55,857 bases of DNA, taken from an uncultured Eubacteriales bacterium (GTDB lineage: Bacteria > Bacillota > Clostridia > Lachnospirales > Lachnospiraceae). Positions 25,708-33,333 of the stretch are shown here, one piece after another. The translations under genes were made by a program, and so were the position numbers. The notes beneath the pieces were generated by a model that was not told where the DNA came from, ran no database searches, and saw nothing but the letters and a program-made list of their open reading frames with translations. Every line of letters starts with the position of its first letter. Positions within the stretch are counted from its first letter, which is position 1. Where the stretch lies: NCBI GenBank assembly GCA_900315015.1, contig OMXJ01000036.1:1-55857 (forward strand), in the 5' to 3' direction.

Positions 25708-26415
25708 ATGGAAAAAAAGACATATAGAGATAGAAATATAAATGGACGTGCAAAAAGGGGGAAGGCAGAACCTTCTAGGAACGCAAATGGCCATGCTAAA
25801 AAGGGGCAGACAAAGCTTACCAAAACCATAGATAACCCTGCTAAGACGGGAAATTCCAAGCAGAGCTGGAAGCCTGGGAATATGCTCTACCCTGTGCCAG
25901 CTGTCATGGTCAGCTGTAAAAGAGCGGATGAAAAGCCTAACATAATAACCATTGCCTGGGCGGGAACAATATGCTCAGATCCTGTAATGGCTTCGATTTC
26001 CGTTAGAAAGAGCAGGTATTCTCATAGCATAATAAAGGAAACAGGAGAATTTGTTATAAACCTTGTGACCCGTGATATGGCTTTTGCCTGTGACTGGTGC
26101 GGCGTAAAATCGGGAAAAGATGTTGATAAGTTTTCTGAGATGAAGCTTCATGAGTATTATTCAGAATTCGTGAAGGCTCCGGCGATAAAGGAAAGCCCTG
26201 TAAATATTTACTGCAAGGTAAAGCAGGTACTAGAGCTTGGCAGTCATGATATGTTTGTTGCCCAGGTGGTCGGAGTTACTGTTTCTGAAAAATACATGGA
26301 TGAAAATGGCAGGTTCGACCTTGATGCAACCGAGCTCATAGCCTATTCACATGGCAGCTACTTCGAACTTGGCAAAAAGCTTGGAAGCTTTGGCTATTCT
26401 GTCCGTAAGAAATAG
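25708..26415 (+). CDS. Flavin reductase / flavoredoxin-like FMN-binding protein with basic N-terminal extension
   Basis: A 235-residue protein. Residues about 52-225 match the flavin reductase-like FMN-binding domain: WKPGNMLYPVPAVMVSC, NIITIAWAGTICSDPVMASI, VRKSRYSHSIIKETGEFVIN and the CDWCGVKSGKDVDKF segment typical of flavoredoxins. It binds FMN and likely transfers electrons. The first about 50 residues are an unusual Lys/Arg/Asn-rich extension with an internal repeat (NGRAKRGKAEPSRNANGHAKKGQ). No good ribosome site precedes the ATG at 25708, which begins only 9 bp after the ABC-F stop, so translation may rely on coupling. Confidence 0.85.
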   Translation: MEKKTYRDRNINGRAKRGKAEPSRNANGHAKKGQTKLTKTIDNPAKTGNSKQSWKPGNMLYPVPAVMVSCKRADEKPNIITIAWAGTICSDPVMASISVRKSRYSHSIIKETGEFVINLVTRDMAFACDWCGVKSGKDVDKFSEMKLHEYYSEFVKAPAIKESPVNIYCKVKQVLELGSHDMFVAQVVGVTVSEKYMDENGRFDLDATELIAYSHGSYFELGKKLGSFGYSVRKK

Positions 26416-26504
26416 TAAATAATTATTTGTTCTTTTTGAAAAAATAATGCCATAGAGCCTACATATTTTGTGAAAGAGCGGGCTTTTTTATGCATAAAAT
26501 GTTC

Positions 26505-26532
26505 TTGCAAATTGATTAAAGTATGTTATAAT
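26505..26532 (+). promoter_or_regulatory. Promoter of the PH-domain gene
   Basis: TTGCAA (26505-26510), a 16-bp spacer and TATAAT (26527-26532), with TGT giving an extended -10. Confidence 0.75.
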
Positions 26533-26587
26533 TTATCTAAAGTTATTGTTAATAGCATAATAATTCTTTAGGAGGGAACTTAAGACT

Positions 26588-26986
26588 ATGGATGAAATAT
26601 GGCATGACAGAAAAAGGAACTTTATGGGCTGGCCTTGGAGTTTTACCAGATATGGCCTTACAAAGGAACTTCTTACCATTAAGACAGGCTTCTTTACAAC
26701 AAGAGAGGACGAGGTTCGTCTCTATAGAATTACAGATATTTCCATGACTGTTACCTTAGGTCAGAAGCTGGCTAAGATCGGTACTCTTAAGTGCTGCTCA
26801 GCAGATAAGACTCTTGGTGATTTTGAAATCAAGAATATCCGTGATCCTAAGAAGGTTAAAGCACTCCTTTCAGAACTCATCGAAAAGGAAAGAGCTGCAA
26901 AGAGAGTAACAAGCAGAGAGTATTTTTCTCATGATGATGCAGATCATGATGGAATTCCTGATGATATTGATGACGACACTCACTAA
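26588..26986 (+). CDS. Bacterial PH-domain (bPH2/DUF304) protein with Ca-binding-like tail
   Basis: A 132-residue protein. Residues about 5-105 resemble a bacterial pleckstrin-homology domain of the YdbS/YdbT type: TRYGLTKELLTIKTGFFTTR, then EVRLYRITDISMTVTLGQKL and GTLKC, the usual order of beta-strands. No membrane helices are present, unlike most YdbS-like proteins. The last residues (about 118-131) read DADHDGIPDDIDDD, like a thrombospondin type 3 or EF-hand calcium loop (DxDxDGxxDxxD). The role is unknown. Ribosome site AGGAGGG. The stop codon lies 2 bp before the first hairpin of the non-coding element downstream. Confidence 0.75.
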   Translation: MDEIWHDRKRNFMGWPWSFTRYGLTKELLTIKTGFFTTREDEVRLYRITDISMTVTLGQKLAKIGTLKCCSADKTLGDFEIKNIRDPKKVKALLSELIEKERAAKRVTSREYFSHDDADHDGIPDDIDDDTH

Positions 26987-26988
26987 TA

Positions 26989-27173
26989 CCCACGGGCAAG
27001 CCCGTGGGGTTGCAGTAGCGATACCGTAACCCTTGGTGAGTAGCCTAAGTTCTTTGAGAACTACGTTAAGAGAGAATTTAACATTGGCGATGGTACACTA
27101 ACCACTCTTCGGAGTGAGTAATTAAATCCTTATAGGATTTAAAGGCGGTTTGTCCCACAGGCTTGCCTGTGGG
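26989..27173. mobile_element. Palindrome-bounded non-coding element, IS200/IS605-like (or structured RNA)
   Basis: The 185-bp stretch begins with the hairpin CCCACGGGC-AA-GCCCGTGGG (26989-27008) and ends with CCCACAGGC-TT-GCCTGTGGG (27154-27173). Between them lie further perfect hairpins: GGGTT...AACCC (27007-27032), AGTTCT-TTG-AGAACT (27048-27062), CACTC-TTCG-GAGTG (27103-27116) and AAATCCT-TAT-AGGATTT (27124-27140). No transposase is present. Terminal palindromes suggest a non-autonomous IS200/IS605 derivative; the dense hairpins also fit an omega-RNA-like or other structured RNA. The strand of any transcript is unknown. Confidence 0.55.
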
Positions 27174-27239
27174 TTTCCCCCGCCGAAAATTTTATGACGA
27201 TTAATGATTGATTTAGCGTTTTATTTTTATGATTTTATA

Positions 27240-27269
27240 ACTGCTACCTTATTAGGTGGCAGTTTTTTT
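27240..27269 (+). terminator. Rho-independent terminator
   Basis: ACTGCTACCT pairs with AGGTGGCAGT (one wobble), loop TATT, followed by TTTTTTT. It ends transcription from the PH-gene/element side. Confidence 0.85.
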
Positions 27270-27275
27270 ATTGCC

Positions 27276-27304
27276 TTTACAAGTTACCGTATTTTTGGTA
27301 TAAT
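27276..27304 (+). promoter_or_regulatory. Promoter of the citrate synthase gene
   Basis: TTTACA (27276-27281), a 17-bp spacer and TATAAT (27299-27304), with TGG giving an extended -10. Confidence 0.8.
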
Positions 27305-27384
27305 GACTTCGTATATTGCGTAAAATCATTTAAAATGAAAAGCTGGTAATGCAACAAAAAAATTCCTCAGGAGGTAATTGATAA

Positions 27385-28746
27385 ATGGCAGACAATGATA
27401 TGTTATTTGAGAAATTGATGCTGGATTATACGACTAATCAGATTAAAGAAAATAAGCAGAATTTTATGGTGAATCCCGACCTCTTCGACGAGCTTGGAGT
27501 TAAAAGAGGACTCAGAGATAAAAATGGTAAGGGAGTGCTTGCAGGTATTACAAATGTATCAATGATAAAATCTCGCGAAAAGAGAGAGGATGGCAGCGAG
27601 GCTCCAGTTGATGGACAGCTCTACTACCGCGGCTATAATGTGTATGATCTTGCAAAGGATGTTACGATGGATGGAGATTTCGAATTTGAGAGGATTTCTT
27701 ATCTATTGTTATTCGGAAAGCTTCCTACTAGTGAAGAGCTTGCGGTGTATAAGGATATTTTAGTTAAAAATAGAAGGCTTCCTTCTAATTTCGTGCGCGA
27801 CGTTATTATGAAGGCACCTAGTAAGGATCTTATGAATTCTCTCACTAAGAGCGTACTTACTCTTGCTTCTTATGACAGTAATTCTAATGATCTTTCGCTT
27901 GAAAATGTATTAAGACAGAGCTTGATGCTCATTAGTGTTTTCCCTATGATGGCTGTTTATGGCTACCATGCATATAATTACTATGAGTGCAATGAGAGTC
28001 TTTATATTCATAGGCCGGAGGATAATCTTTCTTATGCTCAGAACCTTTTAAGAATGCTCCGCCCTGATAAGCAGTATTCTAATCTTGAAGCAAAGGTATT
28101 AGATCTTGCACTTATGCTTCATATGGAGCATGGCGGAGGTAATAATTCTACTTTTACTACAAGAGTTGTTACTTCTTCAGGTTCTGATACCTATTCGGTT
28201 ATTGCGGCTGCGCTTTCTTCTCTTAAAGGACCTAAGCATGGTGGTGCAAATATCAAGGTAGTAGGCATGATGGGAGACCTTAAAAAGAACGTTGAGGACT
28301 GGGAGAATGATGCAGAAATCAAGGCTTATCTTAAGAAAATATTGAATAAAGAGGCGTTTGACCAGAGAGGCCTTATTTATGGCATGGGTCATGCAGTTTA
28401 TTCAATTTCAGATCCTAGATGTGAGATTTTAAGAGGCTATGCAGAAAAGCTTGCTAAGGAAAAGCATAAGGAAAATGAGTTCGTGCTTTATGAGAAGGTT
28501 GAAAAGCTTGCTAAAGAGGCTATTGCCGAGGAAAGAAAGATCTATAAGGGCGTTAGTGCTAATGTAGATTTTTATAGCGGCTTTGTTTATAGTATGCTCG
28601 GAATTCCTTCAGAGCTTTATACTCCGCTTTTTGCAATGGCTAGAATTGTCGGTTGGAGCGCTCACCGCATGGAAGAGCTTGCTAATGCTGACAAGATCAT
28701 AAGACCGGCATATGTAAGCATCATGGAGATTAAGGATAAGATCTGA
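27385..28746 (+). CDS. gltA: Citrate synthase
   Basis: A 453-residue citrate synthase (oxaloacetate + acetyl-CoA to citrate). Motifs: LYYRGYNVYDLA, HMEHGGGNNSTFTTRVVTSS (first catalytic His region), LKGPKHGGAN (His) and GMGHAVYSISDPR (GHAVY, His). The catalytic Asp region lies in NVDFYSGFVY. The length is that of the clostridial form, with an N-terminal extension of about 60 residues. In a fermentative anaerobe it probably feeds 2-oxoglutarate and glutamate synthesis. AGGAGG lies before the ATG. The rhomboid gene follows 57 bp later with no terminator between. Confidence 0.95.
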   Translation: MADNDMLFEKLMLDYTTNQIKENKQNFMVNPDLFDELGVKRGLRDKNGKGVLAGITNVSMIKSREKREDGSEAPVDGQLYYRGYNVYDLAKDVTMDGDFEFERISYLLLFGKLPTSEELAVYKDILVKNRRLPSNFVRDVIMKAPSKDLMNSLTKSVLTLASYDSNSNDLSLENVLRQSLMLISVFPMMAVYGYHAYNYYECNESLYIHRPEDNLSYAQNLLRMLRPDKQYSNLEAKVLDLALMLHMEHGGGNNSTFTTRVVTSSGSDTYSVIAAALSSLKGPKHGGANIKVVGMMGDLKKNVEDWENDAEIKAYLKKILNKEAFDQRGLIYGMGHAVYSISDPRCEILRGYAEKLAKEKHKENEFVLYEKVEKLAKEAIAEERKIYKGVSANVDFYSGFVYSMLGIPSELYTPLFAMARIVGWSAHRMEELANADKIIRPAYVSIMEIKDKI

Positions 28747-28803
28747 TTCATTGTAATTTGTTGTTTATCTGCCGCTTTGGCAGGGATTGAGAGATGTGTT
28801 TAA

Positions 28804-30051
28804 ATGATCAGTATATCTAATGTACATAGAGTCATTATTAGTAAGGGCTTCAAATTGTCCTCTAATAGTTCAGGGGTAGCAGTTTTTATTCTTGCAAGAT
28901 TCGGCGCGCTAAGTGTCGTTTGTGTAATCGATGGCAGAAATAGGAACGGCGTTGTTGGAGATGAAATCCTGCAGCGGCTTCAGAGCCAGATGTCATCACA
29001 GCTTGCAAAGCAGGGCTATAATAATGTCAGCTATCTTTATATCATAGCTACCGAGGAGAGGGGCCTCACCCAGAAGGCAATTAATAGATTCCAGAATTAC
29101 TGGGTGCTTGATATTAAAAATGAAGAGCTCTTTGTCACAGCAGGAGCGCCTTCAGATGTTTATGGAATAAGAAGTGCCATAAATGATGAGGTAATAAAAA
29201 AGGAAAGATCGGCAGGCTCTAAGACTGGTAGCAGCAGGGAGGCGGAAAGCAGTAATTCTGCAGGCGGCTTTAGAGATATGAGGTCAGACCCTTATGCTTA
29301 TGTTGACAATTATTATCGCGAGGACTATCAGAGACCTTACATGAAGGCCGGCGAGCCTAGATATGGCAGCATGCGTGCTAGTGAAAGAGATTATAGAGGG
29401 GCATATTATACTGGGGAAAAGAGCTTTGCCCAAAAGTATCTTACTCCGGTAAATACCTTTATCGTTATTGTAAATCTGATTGTTTATTTCATTGTAAACC
29501 GGAAAATGCAAGGTGCTGAAAGTGCTTATGAATGGACTTATACTTATTATAAGTTAGGAGCTCTTAATGTAGAGGCAATCCTTGAGGATCATGAGTATTG
29601 GAGACTATTCACTTACATGTTCCTTCACTATGGCACGGGGCATATTTTGGGAAATATGATGGTGCTTTTGTTTGTCGGAGATAATCTTGAGAGAGTCATC
29701 GGTAAATTCAGATATCTTATCTTTTATATTCTTTCAGGAATTATTGCTGGCTGTGTTTCTGTCGCTTATCAGTATTATCTTGGTAATTTTTATGTAGGCC
29801 TTGGTGCGTCAGGTGCGATTTTTGGCATTGTTGGCGGTGTTACTTTCCTTGCCATAAAGAACAAGGGAAGACTTGAGGATCTTAAGGGAACTAATCTTTT
29901 GCTTTTTGTGGGACTTACTATTTTTGAAGGTCTTGCTACGCAGGAGGTAGATAATGCGGCTCATATCGGCGGATTGGTTGCAGGAGTCGTTTTAGCTAGC
30001 ATTCTATATAATAGCTATAAGAAGGCTATTGCTAAAAAATATGGTGCCTGA
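28804..30051 (+). CDS. Rhomboid-family intramembrane serine protease with N-terminal domain
   Basis: A 415-residue protein. Residues about 215-410 are a six-helix rhomboid core: the Asn/His region HYGTGHILGNMMVLLFVGD, catalytic Ser in GLGASGAIFGIVGG and catalytic His in NAAHIGGLVAGV. The first about 125 residues form a soluble domain resembling a restriction-endonuclease-like or ferredoxin-like fold (VLDIKNEELFVTAGAPSDVY), seen fused to rhomboids in clostridia; I cannot name it securely. A Ser/Gly/Tyr-rich linker joins the two. The protease cleaves membrane helices of unknown targets. The gene may be co-transcribed with citrate synthase. Confidence 0.87.
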   Translation: MISISNVHRVIISKGFKLSSNSSGVAVFILARFGALSVVCVIDGRNRNGVVGDEILQRLQSQMSSQLAKQGYNNVSYLYIIATEERGLTQKAINRFQNYWVLDIKNEELFVTAGAPSDVYGIRSAINDEVIKKERSAGSKTGSSREAESSNSAGGFRDMRSDPYAYVDNYYREDYQRPYMKAGEPRYGSMRASERDYRGAYYTGEKSFAQKYLTPVNTFIVIVNLIVYFIVNRKMQGAESAYEWTYTYYKLGALNVEAILEDHEYWRLFTYMFLHYGTGHILGNMMVLLFVGDNLERVIGKFRYLIFYILSGIIAGCVSVAYQYYLGNFYVGLGASGAIFGIVGGVTFLAIKNKGRLEDLKGTNLLLFVGLTIFEGLATQEVDNAAHIGGLVAGVVLASILYNSYKKAIAKKYGA

Positions 30052-30095
30052 AGCTACATAAGATAAGTATGGTTAAATAGATTAAGGAAAAGTAG

Positions 30096-30368
30096 ATGTT
30101 TGAGCTTTATGTAAAGGAAGTTAAAAAGGGAAAGCGTCTTAGGGATTTTACCGTAGTGGATTCACGCGAGGGTGTAAATCGCACTAGAAAGATTTTAGAT
30201 TCGCTTGAAAAAGCCTGCTACAGTCTGGATATTGCGGTACCTATATGGCTGAAATCCAATGAGAACGATTTTAAGAAATACTCCATGACCAGGTTTACTC
30301 AGGATTCGTTCATAGATGAGGTCCCTTTTGATTTTTTAGAAATCAAGGTAGTTGAGGAGGATTACTAA
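30096..30368 (+). CDS. Conserved-looking hypothetical protein upstream of dnaX
   Basis: A 90-residue soluble protein (MFELYVKEVKKGKRLRDFTV...). It holds conserved-looking blocks (IPVWLKSN-like AVPIWLKSNENDFKKY and FIDEVPFDFLEIKVVE) and no signal or membrane helix. The family is not recognised. AAGGAAAAGTAG precedes the ATG. Its stop overlaps the dnaX start (TAATG), so translation is coupled with dnaX. This linkage suggests co-regulation with replication genes, without showing its function. Confidence 0.7.
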   Translation: MFELYVKEVKKGKRLRDFTVVDSREGVNRTRKILDSLEKACYSLDIAVPIWLKSNENDFKKYSMTRFTQDSFIDEVPFDFLEIKVVEEDY

Positions 30369-32026
30369 TGGCTTATTTAGCGTTATATAGAAAATATAGG
30401 CCTCTCACCTTTGATGATGTAAAGGGGCAGGAGGTTGTTGTTTCTGCTCTTAAAAATGAGGTAAAGACCGGCAGGGTAGGACATGCCTACATGCTGTGTG
30501 GAAGTAGAGGTATCGGTAAGACTACTCTTGCTAAGATACTAGCTAGGGCAGTTAACTGCGAGCATCCGGTAGATGGAAATCCGTGCAATGAATGTGCGGC
30601 CTGCAAGCAGATAAATGCAGGTTCTTCCATGAATGTGGTTGAAATCGATGCTGCTTCAAATAATAGGGTAGATGACGTAAGAGAGCTGATTGATGGCGTA
30701 AGGTATTCTCCTACGAATGCTAAGTACAAGGTCTATATCATAGACGAGGTGCATATGCTTTCGCCGGGAGCCTTCAATGCCCTTCTTAAGACGTTAGAGG
30801 AGCCGCCTTCATATGTAATTTTCATTCTTGCTACAACTGATGTGCAGAAGGTGCCTGTGACTATTCTTTCAAGGTGCCAGCGCTACGATCTTAAGCGTAT
30901 TCCTGTGCCTGTTATTGTTGAAAGGCTAAAGGAAATCGGCGAGAAGGAAAATATAAAGGCCGAAGAAAAGGCTCTTTCTTATATTGCAAGAGCAGCAGAT
31001 GGCGGAATGCGTGATGCTGTGAGTATTTTTGACAAGTGCTCATCCTTCATCAGTGAAGGTGATGTACTTACCTATGATAAAACTCTTGAAATACTTGGAA
31101 ATGTTGATGTTTCAGTGTTTTCTGGAATGTTTGAAAGCCTTAGGGCAAGAAAAATAAATGAATGCATAAAGGTTCTTGATGAGATAAGCGATTCAGGTGC
31201 ATCTATCGTTCAGTTCATTACTGACTTTACCTGGTATCTTAGAAATATGCTTTTGGTACAGCTCTCAGAGAATCCGGCTGATGCTCCGGTTGACATGACT
31301 AGTGAGAATATTGCACTTTTAAAGCAGCAGGCTGATGAGATAGGAAATAAGACTCTGATGCGCTACATTGAGGTGCTATCTGGTCTTAAGAATGAACTTA
31401 GAAATTCTACTGATAAGAGGGTAATCATAGAGCTGGCTTTGATAAAGCTTATTGAGCCTACCTCTGAATCCACGGATGCAGCAGTGCTTCAAAGACTTGA
31501 GCAGCTTGAGAGCGAGCTGAATCAGCAGGAGAGAGTCCTGAACGGCATGAATGTAGATGCAATACTGAGCAAGGTAAATCAGGCAGTTTCAAGCGGAGCT
31601 GTTGTTCAAGGCAATGAGGCAGATGCGGCGCAAAGAAAAGAGGCACTTGAAAATAAAAAGAAGGAGCTTCTTGATGCAATGCCCGAGGATATAAAGGAGA
31701 TAGCAAGCAGATGGAATGAGGTATGCAGCCTGATAAAAGATGGTATGTCGTATGCTACGTTCAGTAACAGGGAGAAGGTAGGAGTGAGCTATTCTAATAA
31801 TGAAATTCGTCTTCTTTTCTATTGTCATATGGATTATACTCAGTTTTATTCTCCTGATTTTGAATTTCAGAAAACGATTGAGGAGGCAATTGAAAAATTG
31901 ATCGGAAAGCATGTGAAAGTAACCGGTGTAGATCGATCAGGTGAGGGCAAAGCTAAAGAAATTGACATCAGAAGCATACTTCCTGAGAACGTTTTAAGCT
32001 TGCCTATAGTTGAGGTAAATAAGTAG
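30368..32026 (+). CDS. dnaX: DNA polymerase III subunits gamma/tau
   Basis: A 552-residue clamp-loader ATPase. The AAA+ domain (about 1-240) has YRPLTFDDVKGQEVVV, Walker A CGSRGIGKTTLAK, the four-Cys zinc module (C-x8-C-x2-C-x2-C: NCEHPVDGNPCNECAACKQ), Walker B/DEAx-type IIDEVHMLS and sensor-1/Arg-finger region ILATTDVQKVPVTILSRCQR. Domain III (about 240-370) and a tau-like C-terminal region with a coiled coil follow. It loads the beta clamp at the replication fork. Expected neighbours ybaB and recR follow. Confidence 0.97.
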   Translation: MAYLALYRKYRPLTFDDVKGQEVVVSALKNEVKTGRVGHAYMLCGSRGIGKTTLAKILARAVNCEHPVDGNPCNECAACKQINAGSSMNVVEIDAASNNRVDDVRELIDGVRYSPTNAKYKVYIIDEVHMLSPGAFNALLKTLEEPPSYVIFILATTDVQKVPVTILSRCQRYDLKRIPVPVIVERLKEIGEKENIKAEEKALSYIARAADGGMRDAVSIFDKCSSFISEGDVLTYDKTLEILGNVDVSVFSGMFESLRARKINECIKVLDEISDSGASIVQFITDFTWYLRNMLLVQLSENPADAPVDMTSENIALLKQQADEIGNKTLMRYIEVLSGLKNELRNSTDKRVIIELALIKLIEPTSESTDAAVLQRLEQLESELNQQERVLNGMNVDAILSKVNQAVSSGAVVQGNEADAAQRKEALENKKKELLDAMPEDIKEIASRWNEVCSLIKDGMSYATFSNREKVGVSYSNNEIRLLFYCHMDYTQFYSPDFEFQKTIEEAIEKLIGKHVKVTGVDRSGEGKAKEIDIRSILPENVLSLPIVEVNK

Positions 32027-32171
32027 TTTTCTTTAGATGAACTAAATAAAGTGATTTAGCAATTAAATTTGCAGCAATTAAATTTTGAAAATTTTTAGTA
32101 GCATTATAATAAAAAATGTAGTACAATGTAAAGGTTGATGAATATTAGTTATTTTATGGAGGAATAAAAAA

Positions 32172-32540
32172 ATGGCAAAGCGTGGTGGATATCCTGGTGG
32201 AATGATGCCAGGTGGAATGAATAATTTAATGAAGCAGGCTCAGAGAATGCAGCGTCAGATGGAAGAGAAGCAGGCAGAGCTTGAGACAAAGGAATATTCT
32301 GCTACTAGCGGCGGCGGTGCGGTTACTGCTACTGTTAATGGTAAGAAGGAGCTTTTAAAGCTTGAAATTTCTAAGGATGCTGTAGATCCTGATGATATCG
32401 AGATGCTTCAGGATATGATCGTTGCAGCTGTAAATGAGGCTATTAAGGGTGCTACTGATGAAATGCAGAATACCATGGCTGATCTTACAGGCGGACTTGG
32501 CGATATGGCAGGTCTTGGCAATCTTACAGGTCTTTTCTAA
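32172..32540 (+). CDS. ybaB: YbaB/EbfC nucleoid-associated protein
   Basis: A 122-residue protein of the YbaB/EbfC family, a small dimeric DNA-binding protein usually found between dnaX and recR. It begins with a Gly/Met-rich stretch (GGYPGGMMPGGMNNLMKQAQ), then the helical core QRQMEEKQAELETKEYSAT, GGGAVTATVNGKKELLKLEI and DPDDIEMLQDMIVAAVNEA. GGAGGAATAAAAAA precedes the ATG. AT-rich repeats (AGCAATTAAATTT) and a TATAAT at 32105 lie in the 145-bp gap to dnaX, so an internal promoter is possible. Confidence 0.93.
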   Translation: MAKRGGYPGGMMPGGMNNLMKQAQRMQRQMEEKQAELETKEYSATSGGGAVTATVNGKKELLKLEISKDAVDPDDIEMLQDMIVAAVNEAIKGATDEMQNTMADLTGGLGDMAGLGNLTGLF

Positions 32541-32672
32541 TTCTGAACTGCAAAATTTAAAAGTAGCTTTCTGGAAAACTTTAAGGGTATCCTAAGGGAA
32601 GCTTTCTTGGAAGATTTCTGGAATATAATAGCCGGCTTAGCGGCGAAAGACTAATTAAGCGGTGAAGAATAG

Positions 32673-33269
32673 ATGGAATACTATAATAATAAAATCAATA
32701 ACCTGATAGAGCAGCTTGGGGCACTTCCTGGCATTGGTCAGAAAACTGCAGCCAGGCTCGCTTTTCATATTATTTCCATGCCAAAGGATGCTGCAGCAAG
32801 GCTTGCAGGGTCTATTACTGATGCGCGTGAAAATGTGCGTTATTGCAAGACCTGTTGTACCCTTACGGATGCAGAGGAATGTCCTATCTGTAAAAGTGCA
32901 AAAAGGGATCATTCGACTATTATGGTGGTCGAGAATTCCAGAGATCTTGCGGCATATGAGAAAACAGGACATTATAATGGCGTTTACCATGTACTTCATG
33001 GTGTTATTTCACCTTCAAGGGGAATAGGCCCTGATGATATTAAGCTTAAAGAACTGATTTCAAGGCTGAGCGGAGATGTAAATGAGGTAATCGTTGCGAC
33101 AAATCCGAGTGTTGAGGGTGAAGCTACTGCAATGTACATAAGTAAGCTTATAAAGCCTATCGGTGTTAAGGTCACTCGTATAGCAAGCGGTGTGCCGGTT
33201 GGTGGAGACCTTGAATGCATAGACGAGGTCACCCTTCTTAAGGCTTTAGATTATAGAGTGAATATGTAA
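32673..33269 (+). CDS. recR: Recombination protein RecR
   Basis: A 198-residue RecR (recombinational repair, works with RecF/RecO to load RecA). It has the helix-hairpin-helix [20 protein letters not shown], a four-Cys zinc finger ([16 protein letters not shown]), the Toprim domain with VVENSRDL and [19 protein letters not shown], and the C-terminal Walker-like [16 protein letters not shown]. Length and order are normal. GGTGAAG precedes the ATG. It follows ybaB at 132 bp. Confidence 0.97.
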   Translation: MEYYNNKINNLIEQLGALPGIGQKTAARLAFHIISMPKDAAARLAGSITDARENVRYCKTCCTLTDAEECPICKSAKRDHSTIMVVENSRDLAAYEKTGHYNGVYHVLHGVISPSRGIGPDDIKLKELISRLSGDVNEVIVATNPSVEGEATAMYISKLIKPIGVKVTRIASGVPVGGDLECIDEVTLLKALDYRVNM

Positions 33270-33333
33270 TTTTTAGATTTTTGGTTAAAATGTTGGACTT
33301 AAAAAATATAGTTAGCGTACAGGTGATTTATTA

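Noticed and set aside
31640-31680. Programmed frameshift site in dnaX (gamma/tau)
   Set aside because: The A-rich stretch AATAAAAAGAAGG does not form a good A-AAA-AAG slippery heptamer in frame and no clear stimulatory hairpin follows.
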